NCBI RefSeq assembly: GCF_024320865.1
Contig: NZ_JANDBD010000008.1
Location: 124,001 to 188,000 of the forward strand
Direction: 5' to 3'
DNA from: Mycolicibacterium arenosum
GTDB taxonomy: Bacteria; Actinomycetota; Actinomycetes; Mycobacteriales; Mycobacteriaceae
DNA: 64,000 nt
The position numbers were made by a program, and so were the translations under genes. Positions within the stretch are counted from its first letter, which is position 1, and every line of letters begins with the position of its first letter. Shown here one piece after another: positions 1-8,127 of the stretch. The notes under the pieces are model-generated. The model had not been told where the DNA came from and made no database searches. It worked only from the letters and a program-made list of their open reading frames with translations.

Positions 1-168
1 CGGCGCAGAAGCTGGGCGGCGGTCGGCCTCGCGTGCGATGTCGCCGATGGCGCGGCGGGCACGCTGGGCAGGGCGGACGTGAAGCCGATCAGCGCGGCCG
101 CGATGATCGGAGTGCCCGCTGCGGCAGTCGGTTTCGGCGCCTGGGCGCTGACCAGGGGCGGCCGCTAG
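1..168 (+). CDS. C-terminal fragment of a hypothetical protein
   Basis: The reading frame is open from the first base and ends at TAG, giving the last 55 residues of a protein whose start lies outside the window. The tail contains a short Ala/Gly/Val-rich hydrophobic stretch ending in WALTRGGR, which could be a membrane segment near the C terminus. G+C and codon use match real neighbouring genes. I do not recognise the family. Its stop codon interlocks with the stop of the convergent LeuA-domain gene (CTAG shared by both strands). Confidence 0.5.
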   Translation, partial: RRRSWAAVGLACDVADGAAGTLGRADVKPISAAAMIGVPAAAVGFGAWALTRGGR

Positions 169-641
169 CAGGCGAGCCTGTTCGCGCACGCCACGACGGC
201 GCTCAGCGCCGACTCGGTGGCGTCGTCCGACACGCCCATGCCCCACTCGGCGTGCGCGCCGTCGGTGCCCCGCACGAACGTCGTGATGCCGGCGGCCGAA
301 TCGAGCTGGTGGAACCTCAGCAGTTCCACGGGAACCCCACGGGCGTGCAGCATGACCGTCAGGGCGGCGACGGGACCGCTCCCGGCGGCGGTGCAGGTGC
401 TGATGGAGTCGCCGACGGCGATGGTGGCGCGGTAGTTGCGGGCTTGCGGCCCCAGCCTGCTCGCCGGCCGCTGCGCATCGGTGCACTCCCATTGACGTAG
501 TCGCACCGGCCCGCCGGCGGGACTGTGGCTGGCGATGACTCGGGTCCAATCCATCTCGGCGACCTCCTCACGCAGGCCGCGCGGCAGAGGCGCGTCGAAC
601 AACTCCGCGAAACGCGACTGGGGTTGTGGTGGAGCGGTCAT
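165..641 (-). CDS. Stand-alone LeuA (2-isopropylmalate synthase) regulatory-domain protein
   Basis: 158 residues. The central and C-terminal part resembles the C-terminal leucine-binding regulatory/dimerisation domain of 2-isopropylmalate synthase: a Gly-rich turn AAGSGPVAAL followed by a beta strand VELLRFHQLDSA, then TTFVRGTDGAHAEWGMGVSDD and a final helix. No catalytic HMGL-like TIM barrel is present, so it cannot be a synthase by itself; full-length LeuA is about 600 residues. The N-terminal 45 residues with a conserved-looking FDAPLPRGLREE motif are not part of that domain. ATG start is preceded by GAGAGAAG. Role is unknown: a leucine- or acyl-ligand-sensing partner is an inference. Databases may label such proteins homocitrate synthase. 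Confidence 0.7.
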   Translation of the reverse strand: MTAPPQPQSRFAELFDAPLPRGLREEVAEMDWTRVIASHSPAGGPVRLRQWECTDAQRPASRLGPQARNYRATIAVGDSISTCTAAGSGPVAALTVMLHARGVPVELLRFHQLDSAAGITTFVRGTDGAHAEWGMGVSDDATESALSAVVACANRLAC

Positions 642-680
642 GGCGTCGGTCTTCTCTCGTTGACGAGTGACCGACTGGCA

Positions 681-740
681 GTAGCTTCCGACCCACAGCG
701 GGGGGTCGGTCCGAGATCAGACCCCGCTGTGGGGAGCTAC
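681..740. promoter_or_regulatory. Long imperfect hairpin between divergent genes
   Basis: Arms 692-703 (CCCACAGCGGGG) and 722-733 (CCCCGCTGTGGG) are exact inverted repeats of 12 bp. An outer pair GTAGCT (681-686) / AGCTAC (735-740) and an inner pair GGGGTC / GACCCC extend the structure. It lies 40 nt upstream of the LeuA-domain gene and 84 nt upstream of the TauE/SafE gene, so it may be an operator, an attenuator in the leader of the minus-strand gene, or a transcription barrier. No U-tract follows it on either strand. Confidence 0.6.
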
Positions 741-823
741 TACGAGGATGTGACGCACGGAAGCGACAGTAGACCTCGTCGCACAGGTGGCGCAAACACC
801 TTTTCGGCTAGGGTTCTGCGGCT

Positions 824-1576
824 GTGACGGTCGCCGAGTGGTTCCTGCTCTTCGCGGCGGGCATCGGTGGCGGCCTGGCGGGCAGCATCGCGGGCCTGGC
901 CTCGGTGTCCACCTATCCCGCCCTGCTGCTGATCGGCCTGCCGCCGGTCACCGCCAACGTCACCAACACCGTCGCGCTGGTGTTCAACGGCGTCGGTTCG
1001 GTGTCGGGGTCGCTGCCCGAACTCCGCGATCAGCGGGACCTGCTCAGGAGGTTCGTGCCGATCGGCGTCGCGGGCGGAGCGGCGGGCGCGGCCCTGCTGT
1101 TGACCATTCCCGCCGAGGGCTTCGAGAACGCCGTGCCGATCCTGCTGGCCTCCTCGGCACTCGTCATCGCGCTCCCGCATCGCAAGGACGCCGAGCCCGC
1201 GCCACCGACCACCGCGCGGACGGTTCTGATCGGTGCGGCCCTGTTCGGGATCTGCGTATACGGAGGCTTCTTCGGCGCGGCGGCCGGTGTACTCATGCTC
1301 GCGCTCTTCCTGCGCGTCGGCGCCCGCACGCTGGCCGACGCCAACGCGACCAAGAACGTCGTGCTGGGCGTCGCAAACCTGGTGGCCGCGGTGATCTTCA
1401 TCGTGTTGTCGCCGGTCGCCTGGACCGCGGTGGTGCCGATGGCGCTGGGATGCCTGCTCGGGGCGCGGCTGGGGCCCGTGGTGGTCCGCCGGGCACCTGC
1501 GGGGCCGATGCGGCTGGTGATCGCCGCCGCGGCACTCGCGCTGGCGATCAAGCTCGGGTTCGACACCTACCGCTGA
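824..1576 (+). CDS. TauE/SafE (TSUP) family membrane permease
   Basis: 250 residues, nearly all hydrophobic, with about eight predicted membrane segments arranged as two similar halves, as usual for the TSUP family of sulfite/sulfonate/organic-anion exporters. The N-terminal half carries the family-type Gly-rich segment GGGLAGSIAGLASV and the second half the related YGGFFGAAAGVLML. GTG start is supported by a TAGGGT hexamer at 809-814, nine bases upstream, which would give a leaderless or nearly leaderless mRNA. Substrate cannot be read from sequence. It ends 3 bp before the stop of the convergent kinase gene. Confidence 0.85.
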   Translation: MTVAEWFLLFAAGIGGGLAGSIAGLASVSTYPALLLIGLPPVTANVTNTVALVFNGVGSVSGSLPELRDQRDLLRRFVPIGVAGGAAGAALLLTIPAEGFENAVPILLASSALVIALPHRKDAEPAPPTTARTVLIGAALFGICVYGGFFGAAAGVLMLALFLRVGARTLADANATKNVVLGVANLVAAVIFIVLSPVAWTAVVPMALGCLLGARLGPVVVRRAPAGPMRLVIAAAALALAIKLGFDTYR

Positions 1577-1579
1577 GGC

Positions 1580-2641
1580 TCACTCGAACGGGTTGTCGCC
1601 CTTGGCCACCCGTGTCCCGAGCTCCAGGAGGCCGACGGCGGACTCGTGCAGACGCTCCCCCGCTTCGCGATTGGCCCGGCCCGCCAGGTACCGCGACCAC
1701 GTGCCCTCGATGACGATGCCGAGCTTGAAGCACGCGAGCGCGACGTACCAGTCGAGCGCGTCGGCGGTTCGCCCGCTCGCGGCGAGGTAGGCGTCGAGAA
1801 GCTCGGCGCGTGTTGCCAGTCCGCCGAGCGAGGCCAGTTCGGCGCCGGCGTTGATCGTGTTGATCCCGCTCGGCCAGCACACCATCATCCAGCCGAGGTC
1901 CAGCAGCGGATCGCCGACGGTGCACATCTCCCAGTCGATGAACGCCGCCAACTCGGGTCGCTCACGATGGAGCAGGACGTTGTTCAGGTGAGCGTCGCCG
2001 TGCATGATGCCCGGTTCGCCGTCGGCGGGCCGGTTGTCGTTCAGCCACCGCGCCAGCTCGTCTGCGGGCATGGTCGCGGGGTCGTAGCCGTCGTGGCGGT
2101 AGCTCTCGAGCAGGCCGAGGAACTGCGGAACCTGGCGCTCGAGAAAGGATCCCGGCTTGCGGATGGCGGCCAGCGGACTGCCCTCCCAGGCCACGTCGCC
2201 GAGCCGGGCCAGGCTGGCCGCGTACGACAACCCGACCCGATGGCGCATCTCGGGGTGCGAGACGTACGGCGCCGCAACCTCGTTGCCGGGGTTGAACCCG
2301 TCGACCTCCTCCATGAGGTAGAACACGACGCCGAGCACGTCGAGGTCGTCGCATCCGGCGATGAAGCCGGGATGGGGGACGTCGGTGCCTGCCAAGGTGC
2401 GGAGCACCGCGATCTCACGCAGCATCGTCTTGTCGCTCGTCGGCCGCGGGTGCAGGGGCGGTCTGCGCAACACCATCGGCCTGCCGTCGATGCGCAGGTG
2501 CACCACGATGTTCTGGGTGCCTCCGGTCAGTGGGGCGACGTCGGTGACGTCGGAACCGAGGCCCTGCTTGCGAACCCACGCCTGCACCGCATCGCGATCG
2601 GCGTCATCGAGCGTCGGCAGCGCGCTCGCGTCATCGACCAC
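1580..2641 (-). CDS. APH-family phosphotransferase (ACAD10/FadE36-like kinase)
   Basis: 353 residues. Aminoglycoside-phosphotransferase/choline-kinase fold: nucleotide-binding loop LTGGTQN near residues 39-44, Brenner motif HGDAHLNN at 214-221 with the catalytic Asp, and metal-binding DWEMCTVGDP from residue 236. This subfamily is related to the kinase domain fused to acyl-CoA dehydrogenase in ACAD10/11, which phosphorylates hydroxyacyl-CoA. The adjacent upstream gene encodes an acyl-CoA-dehydrogenase fold protein, which fits that theme. I chose GTG at 2641, overlapping-adjacent to the upstream stop; a longer frame exists but is only antisense extension through the neighbour. Probably translationally coupled to it. 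Confidence 0.8.
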   Translation of the reverse strand: MVDDASALPTLDDADRDAVQAWVRKQGLGSDVTDVAPLTGGTQNIVVHLRIDGRPMVLRRPPLHPRPTSDKTMLREIAVLRTLAGTDVPHPGFIAGCDDLDVLGVVFYLMEEVDGFNPGNEVAAPYVSHPEMRHRVGLSYAASLARLGDVAWEGSPLAAIRKPGSFLERQVPQFLGLLESYRHDGYDPATMPADELARWLNDNRPADGEPGIMHGDAHLNNVLLHRERPELAAFIDWEMCTVGDPLLDLGWMMVCWPSGINTINAGAELASLGGLATRAELLDAYLAASGRTADALDWYVALACFKLGIVIEGTWSRYLAGRANREAGERLHESAVGLLELGTRVAKGDNPFE

Positions 2642-2643
2642 GC

Positions 2644-3828
2644 TCAGAGCCCGAACTGGTCGTCGATGACGCCGAGCCAGATCTGCGCCGCGTCGATGGC
2701 GACCTTCTCGCTGATGAAGGCGTGCTGCGTGCCGGTGTAGATATCGCGGAAGGCGCGCTCGAGCCTGCTGCCCTCGCGGATCGAACTGGTACCGGCCGCC
2801 AGATGCGCCCACTCCGCGCACGCGCGCGCCACGTCGGTCGCGTACACGGCGGCGACGCGCATGTCGGCGCGCAGAACCGGCGTCAGCTCCCCGCCCGCGG
2901 CGACGGCGGCTTCGGCGCACGTGAACGCGTCGAGCACCAGCAGTCGCGCGGCACGCCACGCCGCGACGTGATGGGCGAGGCCCTTCTGGAACGTCGGCCT
3001 GCTCGCCAGGGAGGCCATGTCGCTCATCCGGAACTTCGTGGCGGCGAGCTCCTGCACGTCATCGAGCATGCTCTTGGCCACGCCCAGCGCCCACGACGCG
3101 TGGCCCGCCGCGGTCACCGGCATGAGACCCATTCGGGTGGCGGGCGAAGCACCGCGCACCGGGGTGCGGGCGAAGAGTTCGAAGGTCCGGGACTCCGGCA
3201 CGAACACGTCCTGAATCGCGTAGTCGTAGGAGCCGGTGCCCTTGAGCCCCTGCACATGCCAGCCGTCCTCGAAGATCACCTCGTCGCGGGGCACGATCGC
3301 GACGCGCATGTCCGGCACGCCCTCGGCGAGCAGGCGGGGCTGCCCGTCGTCGGTCGGCATGAACCCCGCGGCGACGTACTCGGCGTGGCCGGTGCCGGAC
3401 CCGAAGCTCCACGCCCCGGTGAGCCGGAAGCCGCCGTCGCCCGCCTCGCCGGTCCCGTTCGGGAAGAACTGGCCGCCCATGGTGACCCGGTTGGCGTTGG
3501 CGGTGAACACCTCCGCGAATCCGTCATCGGGCAGGTAGGCCGCGGCGGCGAACGACGAGGGCAGGTTGGCGATCCCGATCCACCCGAAGGAGCCGTCCTG
3601 CCAGGCCATTTCGATCCAGGTCTCGATCATCTCCGTGAAGCTCGGCTCGACCCCGCCCGCCGCGACCGGATTGAAGGAGGCCATCAGCCCGGACGCCCAC
3701 ATCCCCTCGACGATCGCGGGCGCCAGCGTGCGCAGTCGCTCGGACTCGGCGGCTTCCGCGCGGACCAGCTCACGCAGGCCACGGGCGAGGGAAGTGGGAT
3801 TCGTTACGGCGGGGGCGTCGACGACCAT
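2644..3828 (-). CDS. Acyl-CoA dehydrogenase/HsaA-type flavin monooxygenase-fold protein
   Basis: 394 residues with the three-part acyl-CoA dehydrogenase fold: helical N-domain (about 1-125), beta domain with GDGGFRLTGAWSFGSGTGHAEYV, and a C-terminal helical domain. The typical ACAD catalytic Glu and IYGGT-like motif at the C terminus are absent. The strand motif RLTGAWSFGSG resembles two-component flavin-dependent monooxygenases (HsaA/DszC/HpaB-like group D), so hydroxylation or oxidation using reduced flavin is as likely as acyl-CoA dehydrogenation. It starts with ATG and its stop is 2 bp from the start of the kinase gene, indicating an operon of two. Confidence 0.75.
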   Translation of the reverse strand: MVVDAPAVTNPTSLARGLRELVRAEAAESERLRTLAPAIVEGMWASGLMASFNPVAAGGVEPSFTEMIETWIEMAWQDGSFGWIGIANLPSSFAAAAYLPDDGFAEVFTANANRVTMGGQFFPNGTGEAGDGGFRLTGAWSFGSGTGHAEYVAAGFMPTDDGQPRLLAEGVPDMRVAIVPRDEVIFEDGWHVQGLKGTGSYDYAIQDVFVPESRTFELFARTPVRGASPATRMGLMPVTAAGHASWALGVAKSMLDDVQELAATKFRMSDMASLASRPTFQKGLAHHVAAWRAARLLVLDAFTCAEAAVAAGGELTPVLRADMRVAAVYATDVARACAEWAHLAAGTSSIREGSRLERAFRDIYTGTQHAFISEKVAIDAAQIWLGVIDDQFGL

Positions 3829-3904
3829 GTGCTACATCGTGGCGGGGACCCCGCGATCCTCGTGGCGGAATGCCGACGCTGGTTCTCCTGGGAACAGCTC
3901 GCCG

Positions 3905-5641
3905 TCAGTCGAGCAGCCGGCGCGCGACGTTGGTGGTCACCAGATCGAGCAGTTCGTCACCCCGGCCGGCGAGGATGGTCCGGATCGCGTACAGCGAGAA
4001 TCCCTTCGCCTGTTCGGCGGTGATCGCCGGCGGGATCGAGAGCTCCTGGCGGGCGGTCACGACGTCGACGACCGCGGGGCCATCGTGCGCGAAGGCCTCG
4101 GCGAGCGCGCCCTCCAGATCGCCCGGCGCCTCGACACGTCGGCCGTACAACCCCATCGCGCGAGCCACCGCGGCGAAGTCCGGGTTGACGAGATCGGTTC
4201 CGAAGTTGACGATGCCCGCGGCCTTCATCTCGAGCTCGACGAAGTTCAGCGACGAGTTGTTGAAGAGCACCACCTTGACGGGTAACCCGTTCTGGCTCAA
4301 CGTGATCAGTTCACCGAACGACATCGTGAGGCCGCCGTCGCCCGCGAACGCCACCACCTGGCGCCGTGGAAACGCGGTCTGCGCTCCGATCGCGAGCGGC
4401 AGCGCGCACGCCATCGTCCCGTGGTTGAAGGAGCCGACGAGCCTGCGCCTGCCGTTCATGGTCAGGTAACGCGCCGCCCACACCACGGGCGAACCGACGT
4501 CCACGGTGAACACAGCGTCGTCGGCGGCCAGCCGATCCACCAGTCCGGCAAGGTATTCCGGGCGGATCGGCTGCTTGTCACGGTCGTTGACCGCAAGCGA
4601 GTCCAGGGTCTTGCGAGTCTTGCGATAGTGCTTGAGCGAGCGATCCAGGTGCGTGGCGTCCAGTTTGTCCACGAGCATCGGCTGCAGCGCGTCGAGGGTA
4701 TCGGCGACCGTCCCGACCAGACCGAGTTCGATCGGGGTGCGCCTGCCGAGGTTGCGGCCCCGCACGTCGACCTGGATGACCCGGCCGTGATCGGGATAGA
4801 ACTGCCCGTAGGGGAAGTCGGTGCCGAGCATCAGCAGAGCGTCGGATTCCTTGATCGCCTTGTACCCGGAGTGGAAGCCGAGCAGCCCGGTCATTCCGAC
4901 GTCGTACGGGTTGTCGTACTCGATGAACTCCTTGCCGCGCAGGGCGTGCACGACAGGCGCCTTGAGGGTGCCCGCCAGCCGGATCAGTTGGTCGTGGGCG
5001 CCCGCCGCCCCTGCGCCACCGAGGATCGTGACGCGCTCGGCGGCGTTCAGGATGTCCGCGGCCCGGCGCAGCGACGCGTCGTCGGGGCGCACGACCGACC
5101 GGGTGGGTGCTATCGGCCGGGTCAACCAGCCGGTGTCGGGGCCCTGCGACAGGAAGATCTCGCCGGGGATGACGACGACCGCTACGCCGTTCTCCTCGAC
5201 CGCGGCGCGCATCGCCATCTCGATGATGCGCGGCGCCATCTCGGGCGTGCCGACGAGTTCGCAGAACACGCTGCACTCGCGGAACAGATCCTGCGGGCGC
5301 GTCTCCTGGAAGTACTCCGATCCGATCTCACTGCGCGGGATGTGGGCGGCGATCGCCAGCACCGGCACCCGACTGCGCTGAGCGTCGTACAGGCCGTTGA
5401 TCAGGTGCAGGTTGCCCGGCCCGCAACTGCCCGCGCAGACCGCCAGCTGCCCGGTGAGTGCCGCGTCGGCCGCAGCCGCGAACGCGGCGTTCTCCTCGTG
5501 CCGGACGTGCTCCCAGCTGACGTCGCCGGAGCGCCGGATGGCGTCGGTGAAGCCGTTGAGGCTGTCGCCGGGGAGGCCGTAGACGCGGCGCACGCCGCTG
5601 CGGGTGAGTGCCTCGATCAGTTGAGCAGCAACCGTGGCCAT
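3905..5641 (-). CDS. poxB: Thiamine-diphosphate pyruvate dehydrogenase (quinone)/pyruvate oxidase PoxB-like
   Basis: 578 residues. Full three-domain ThDP enzyme: N-terminal PYR domain with the activating Glu near residue 50 (VRHEENAAF), a central FAD/domain III starting near 190, and a C-terminal PP domain containing the ThDP/Mg motif GDGGLTMSFGE followed by NN. PoxB-type enzymes oxidise and decarboxylate pyruvate to acetate and CO2, passing electrons to quinone at the membrane. Length matches E. coli PoxB (572). Start is ATG. Upstream lies a strong palindrome and then the SDR gene in the same direction. Other acetolactate-synthase-like enzymes share the fold, but the overall pattern favours PoxB. 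Confidence 0.8.
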   Translation of the reverse strand: MATVAAQLIEALTRSGVRRVYGLPGDSLNGFTDAIRRSGDVSWEHVRHEENAAFAAAADAALTGQLAVCAGSCGPGNLHLINGLYDAQRSRVPVLAIAAHIPRSEIGSEYFQETRPQDLFRECSVFCELVGTPEMAPRIIEMAMRAAVEENGVAVVVIPGEIFLSQGPDTGWLTRPIAPTRSVVRPDDASLRRAADILNAAERVTILGGAGAAGAHDQLIRLAGTLKAPVVHALRGKEFIEYDNPYDVGMTGLLGFHSGYKAIKESDALLMLGTDFPYGQFYPDHGRVIQVDVRGRNLGRRTPIELGLVGTVADTLDALQPMLVDKLDATHLDRSLKHYRKTRKTLDSLAVNDRDKQPIRPEYLAGLVDRLAADDAVFTVDVGSPVVWAARYLTMNGRRRLVGSFNHGTMACALPLAIGAQTAFPRRQVVAFAGDGGLTMSFGELITLSQNGLPVKVVLFNNSSLNFVELEMKAAGIVNFGTDLVNPDFAAVARAMGLYGRRVEAPGDLEGALAEAFAHDGPAVVDVVTARQELSIPPAITAEQAKGFSLYAIRTILAGRGDELLDLVTTNVARRLLD

Positions 5642-5658
5642 CCGCGCCTCCCGTAATC

Positions 5659-5711
5659 GTGATTTCGGCGTGAAAACGATCGCTGGGCGAACGTTTTCAC
5701 GCCGAGATCAC
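5659..5711. repeat. 20-bp imperfect inverted repeat (stem-loop) between SDR and poxB
   Basis: Arms at 5659-5678 and 5692-5711 match at 19 of 20 positions and enclose a 13-nt loop. The structure begins 5 nt after the SDR stop codon on the minus strand and precedes poxB. It may terminate or attenuate SDR transcription, or be a copy of a dispersed mycobacterial intergenic palindrome. There is no clear U-tract. Confidence 0.75.
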
Positions 5712-5716
5712 TCTAC

Positions 5717-6484
5717 TTACTTGGGGGCGAAGCGCTGCCCGGCGTCGAGGCGGATGCACTGGCCGTTCAGCATCGGGTTGTCGACGATCGCGGTGACGAG
5801 CTTCGCGTACTCCTCGGGCTTGCCGAGACGCTTCGGGAACGCCGCGTCCTTGGTGAGCGCGGTGGCGAACTCGTCGGGAATCCCCTTGGTCAGTCCGGTC
5901 GCGAACAGGCTCGGGGCGATGGCGAGCACCCGGATGCCCAGGCTGCCGAGGTCGCGGGCCATGGTCAGACACATGCCGGCGATGGCGGCCTTGGACGCGG
6001 TGTAGGCGACCTGTCCGATCTGGCCTTCGAACGCGGCGATCGAGGCGGTGTTGATGATGACGCCGCGCTCTTCGGCCTCGTCGTCGACGGGCTCCTGCTT
6101 GCTCATCTGCCAGGCGGCGAGCCTGCTGATGTTGAACGAGCCGATGAGGTTCAGGTCGACGGTCTGCCGGAACGAATCCAGGCTGTGCGGCCCGTCCTTC
6201 TTGATGGTGCGCTCGCCGATGCCGCCGCCCGCGGTCGTGACGATGATGTGCAGGCCGCCGAGCGCCTCGATGGCCTCGTTGAGGACGGTCTCGGTGCCCG
6301 CGAAGTCGGTGACGTCCACTTCGAAGAAGCTCGCCCCGATCTCGGCGGCGACGTCCTTGCCCTCCGACTGCGGCCGATCGAGGATCGCCACGCTGGCCCC
6401 ACGCTTGACGAGAGTCTCCGCCGTGGACCTGCCGAAGCCCGACGCACCCCCGACGACGATCGCCTTCTTGCCCGAGATCTCCAT
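5717..6484 (-). CDS. SDR-family dehydrogenase (3-hydroxyacyl-CoA dehydrogenase type II-like)
   Basis: 255 residues, classical short-chain dehydrogenase. Rossmann motif GGASGFGRSTAE near residue 12, Asp after beta 2 (ILDRP) favouring NAD, catalytic Ser in NTASIAAF and YTASK as the Tyr-Lys pair, C-terminal GQCIRLDAGQRFAPK. The overall pattern resembles HSD17B10-like 3-hydroxyacyl-CoA dehydrogenases of beta-oxidation. ATG at 6484 is preceded by GAAAGGGAG with 5-6 nt spacing, so I prefer it over an upstream ATG at 6502. It sits upstream of poxB but is separated from it by a stem-loop. Confidence 0.85.
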   Translation of the reverse strand: MEISGKKAIVVGGASGFGRSTAETLVKRGASVAILDRPQSEGKDVAAEIGASFFEVDVTDFAGTETVLNEAIEALGGLHIIVTTAGGGIGERTIKKDGPHSLDSFRQTVDLNLIGSFNISRLAAWQMSKQEPVDDEAEERGVIINTASIAAFEGQIGQVAYTASKAAIAGMCLTMARDLGSLGIRVLAIAPSLFATGLTKGIPDEFATALTKDAAFPKRLGKPEEYAKLVTAIVDNPMLNGQCIRLDAGQRFAPK

Positions 6485-6568
6485 CCAACTCCCTTTCCAC
6501 ATTCAGCTCAGTGTGTAACGCACCTGGCGAGGTCACTTTACGGTAAGCCTTTCGGCACCCGGACTCGG

Positions 6569-6574
6569 TACCTT
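6569..6574 (+). promoter_or_regulatory. Leaderless promoter -10 hexamer (TACCTT)
   Basis: TACCTT fits the mycobacterial TANNNT -10 and lies 7 nt before the ATG of the sulfite-oxidase-fold gene. This spacing places the transcription start at the start codon. No ribosome binding site is visible there. Confidence 0.6.
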
Positions 6575-6581
6575 GGGCGAC

Positions 6582-8123
6582 ATGCCCACAGCGGTCGCCC
6601 GCCCCAGCGGACTCGTCGGCGTCGCCACAGCAGCGGTCGCGATCGGCGTCGCCCAACTCGCGGCGGTGCCATTCGGAGCGCAGGCCGATTCGCGGACCGC
6701 GGTGGGGTCCGCCGTCATCGACCTGACGCCGGGGCCGGTCAAGGAGTGGGCGATTCAGCTGTTCGGCACCGCCGACAAGTTGGCGCTGTCGATCCTGGTG
6801 CTCGGCGTCATCGCGGTCATCGCAGCGCTCACGTCCACCCTGGAGACCAGCCGAGTACCACTGGGCAGCATCGCGATCGTGCTGGCCGGGATCGCGGGCA
6901 GTGCCGCCGTGCTCAGCCGGGCGGGCTCCGCCTGGTACGACGTCCTGCCCACGCTCGCCGGGGCCGTCTGCGGCGTCGCGACCCTGCGGCTGCTGGTGTC
7001 GGGCCGATTCACCGACGCGAGCCCCGCCGCCGACCCCGCAGCGGACGCACCCGACCGAGGTCGCCGATTGTCGCTGATCACGCTGGGGTTCCTGGCAGGC
7101 GGCGCGGTGGCCGGCGTAGCGGGCGCGGTGTGGACCCGCGCCAGGACCTCGGTCTCCGGCGATCGCACCGCCTTCCAGCTGCCGACCCCCGCGGTCGAGG
7201 CCGCACCGATTCCGCCGGGGGTGCAGCCGAAAGGCGTGACCCTGCCCCCGTTCGTCACTCCCAACGCGGACTTCTACCGCATCGACACCGCGCTGTCGGT
7301 CCCCCAGCTCAGCCGCGACGCGTGGCGACTGCGGATCCACGGCATGGTCGACCGCGAGGTGGAGCTCGACTTCGCCGCTCTGGACCGCTTCGAGGTGATC
7401 GAGAAGGTCGTCACGCTGACGTGTGTCTCGAATCCCGTCGGCGGCGACCTCATCTCGAACGCCACCTGGACCGGCTACCGGGTGCGGGATCTGCTGGCTC
7501 AGGCCGGTGTTCACGCCGACGCCGACATGGTCATGTCCACGTCCATCGACGGCTTCACCGCGGGCACTCCCACCGAGGCGCTCACCGACGACCGGGACGC
7601 ACTGCTGGCCGTCGCGATGAACGGCGCGCCGCTGCCCACCGAGCACGGTTATCCGGCGCGGCTCGTCGTTCCCGGTCTGTACGGCTACGTGTCGGCGACC
7701 AAGTGGGTCGTCGACCTCGAGCTGACCCGGTTCGACCGCGCGCAGGCGTACTGGACGCGACTGGGCTGGTCGGCACGCGGGCCGATCAAGACTCAATCGC
7801 GGATCGACGTGCCGCGCAGCGGGCAGGACGTGCGGCCGGGTCCGGTGACGTTCGGCGGGGTGGCGTGGGCGCAGAACCGCGGCGTGCGCGCCGTCGAGGT
7901 CAGCATCGACGACGGCGAGTGGATACCCGCGGAACTGGGCGAGCAGTACTCGAACGAGACCTGGCGACTGTGGAGCTACCAGTGGGACGCCCGCGGCGAG
8001 GGACCGCACGAGATCCGGGTGCGGGCCACCGACGGCGACGGCGTCGTGCAGACCGCTGACCTGGCCGACGTGGTTCCCGACGGGGCCACCGGTTGGCACA
8101 CGGTGGCGTTCGCGGTCACCTGA
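6582..8123 (+). CDS. Membrane-anchored molybdopterin (sulfite-oxidase family) oxidoreductase
   Basis: 513 residues. The first ~190 residues carry about five hydrophobic segments, followed by an extracytoplasmic sulfite-oxidase Mo-pterin domain (about 225-400) and an Ig-like Mo-co dimerisation domain (about 415-513). Cys281 in TLTCVSNPVGG is the predicted molybdenum ligand. Similar fusions are annotated as molybdopterin-dependent or nitrate/sulfite oxidoreductases; substrate is unknown. ATG at 6582 is preferred over TTG at 6573 because of the leaderless -10 spacing. It is convergent with the NYN gene 4 bp away. Confidence 0.85.
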   Translation: MPTAVARPSGLVGVATAAVAIGVAQLAAVPFGAQADSRTAVGSAVIDLTPGPVKEWAIQLFGTADKLALSILVLGVIAVIAALTSTLETSRVPLGSIAIVLAGIAGSAAVLSRAGSAWYDVLPTLAGAVCGVATLRLLVSGRFTDASPAADPAADAPDRGRRLSLITLGFLAGGAVAGVAGAVWTRARTSVSGDRTAFQLPTPAVEAAPIPPGVQPKGVTLPPFVTPNADFYRIDTALSVPQLSRDAWRLRIHGMVDREVELDFAALDRFEVIEKVVTLTCVSNPVGGDLISNATWTGYRVRDLLAQAGVHADADMVMSTSIDGFTAGTPTEALTDDRDALLAVAMNGAPLPTEHGYPARLVVPGLYGYVSATKWVVDLELTRFDRAQAYWTRLGWSARGPIKTQSRIDVPRSGQDVRPGPVTFGGVAWAQNRGVRAVEVSIDDGEWIPAELGEQYSNETWRLWSYQWDARGEGPHEIRVRATDGDGVVQTADLADVVPDGATGWHTVAFAVT

Positions 8124-8127
8124 AGCC

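Noticed and set aside
5697..8099. 800-codon open frame on the minus strand
   Set aside because: It is antisense to the molybdopterin and SDR genes, Arg/Gly/His-rich, and has no recognisable domain; typical of high-GC mirror frames.
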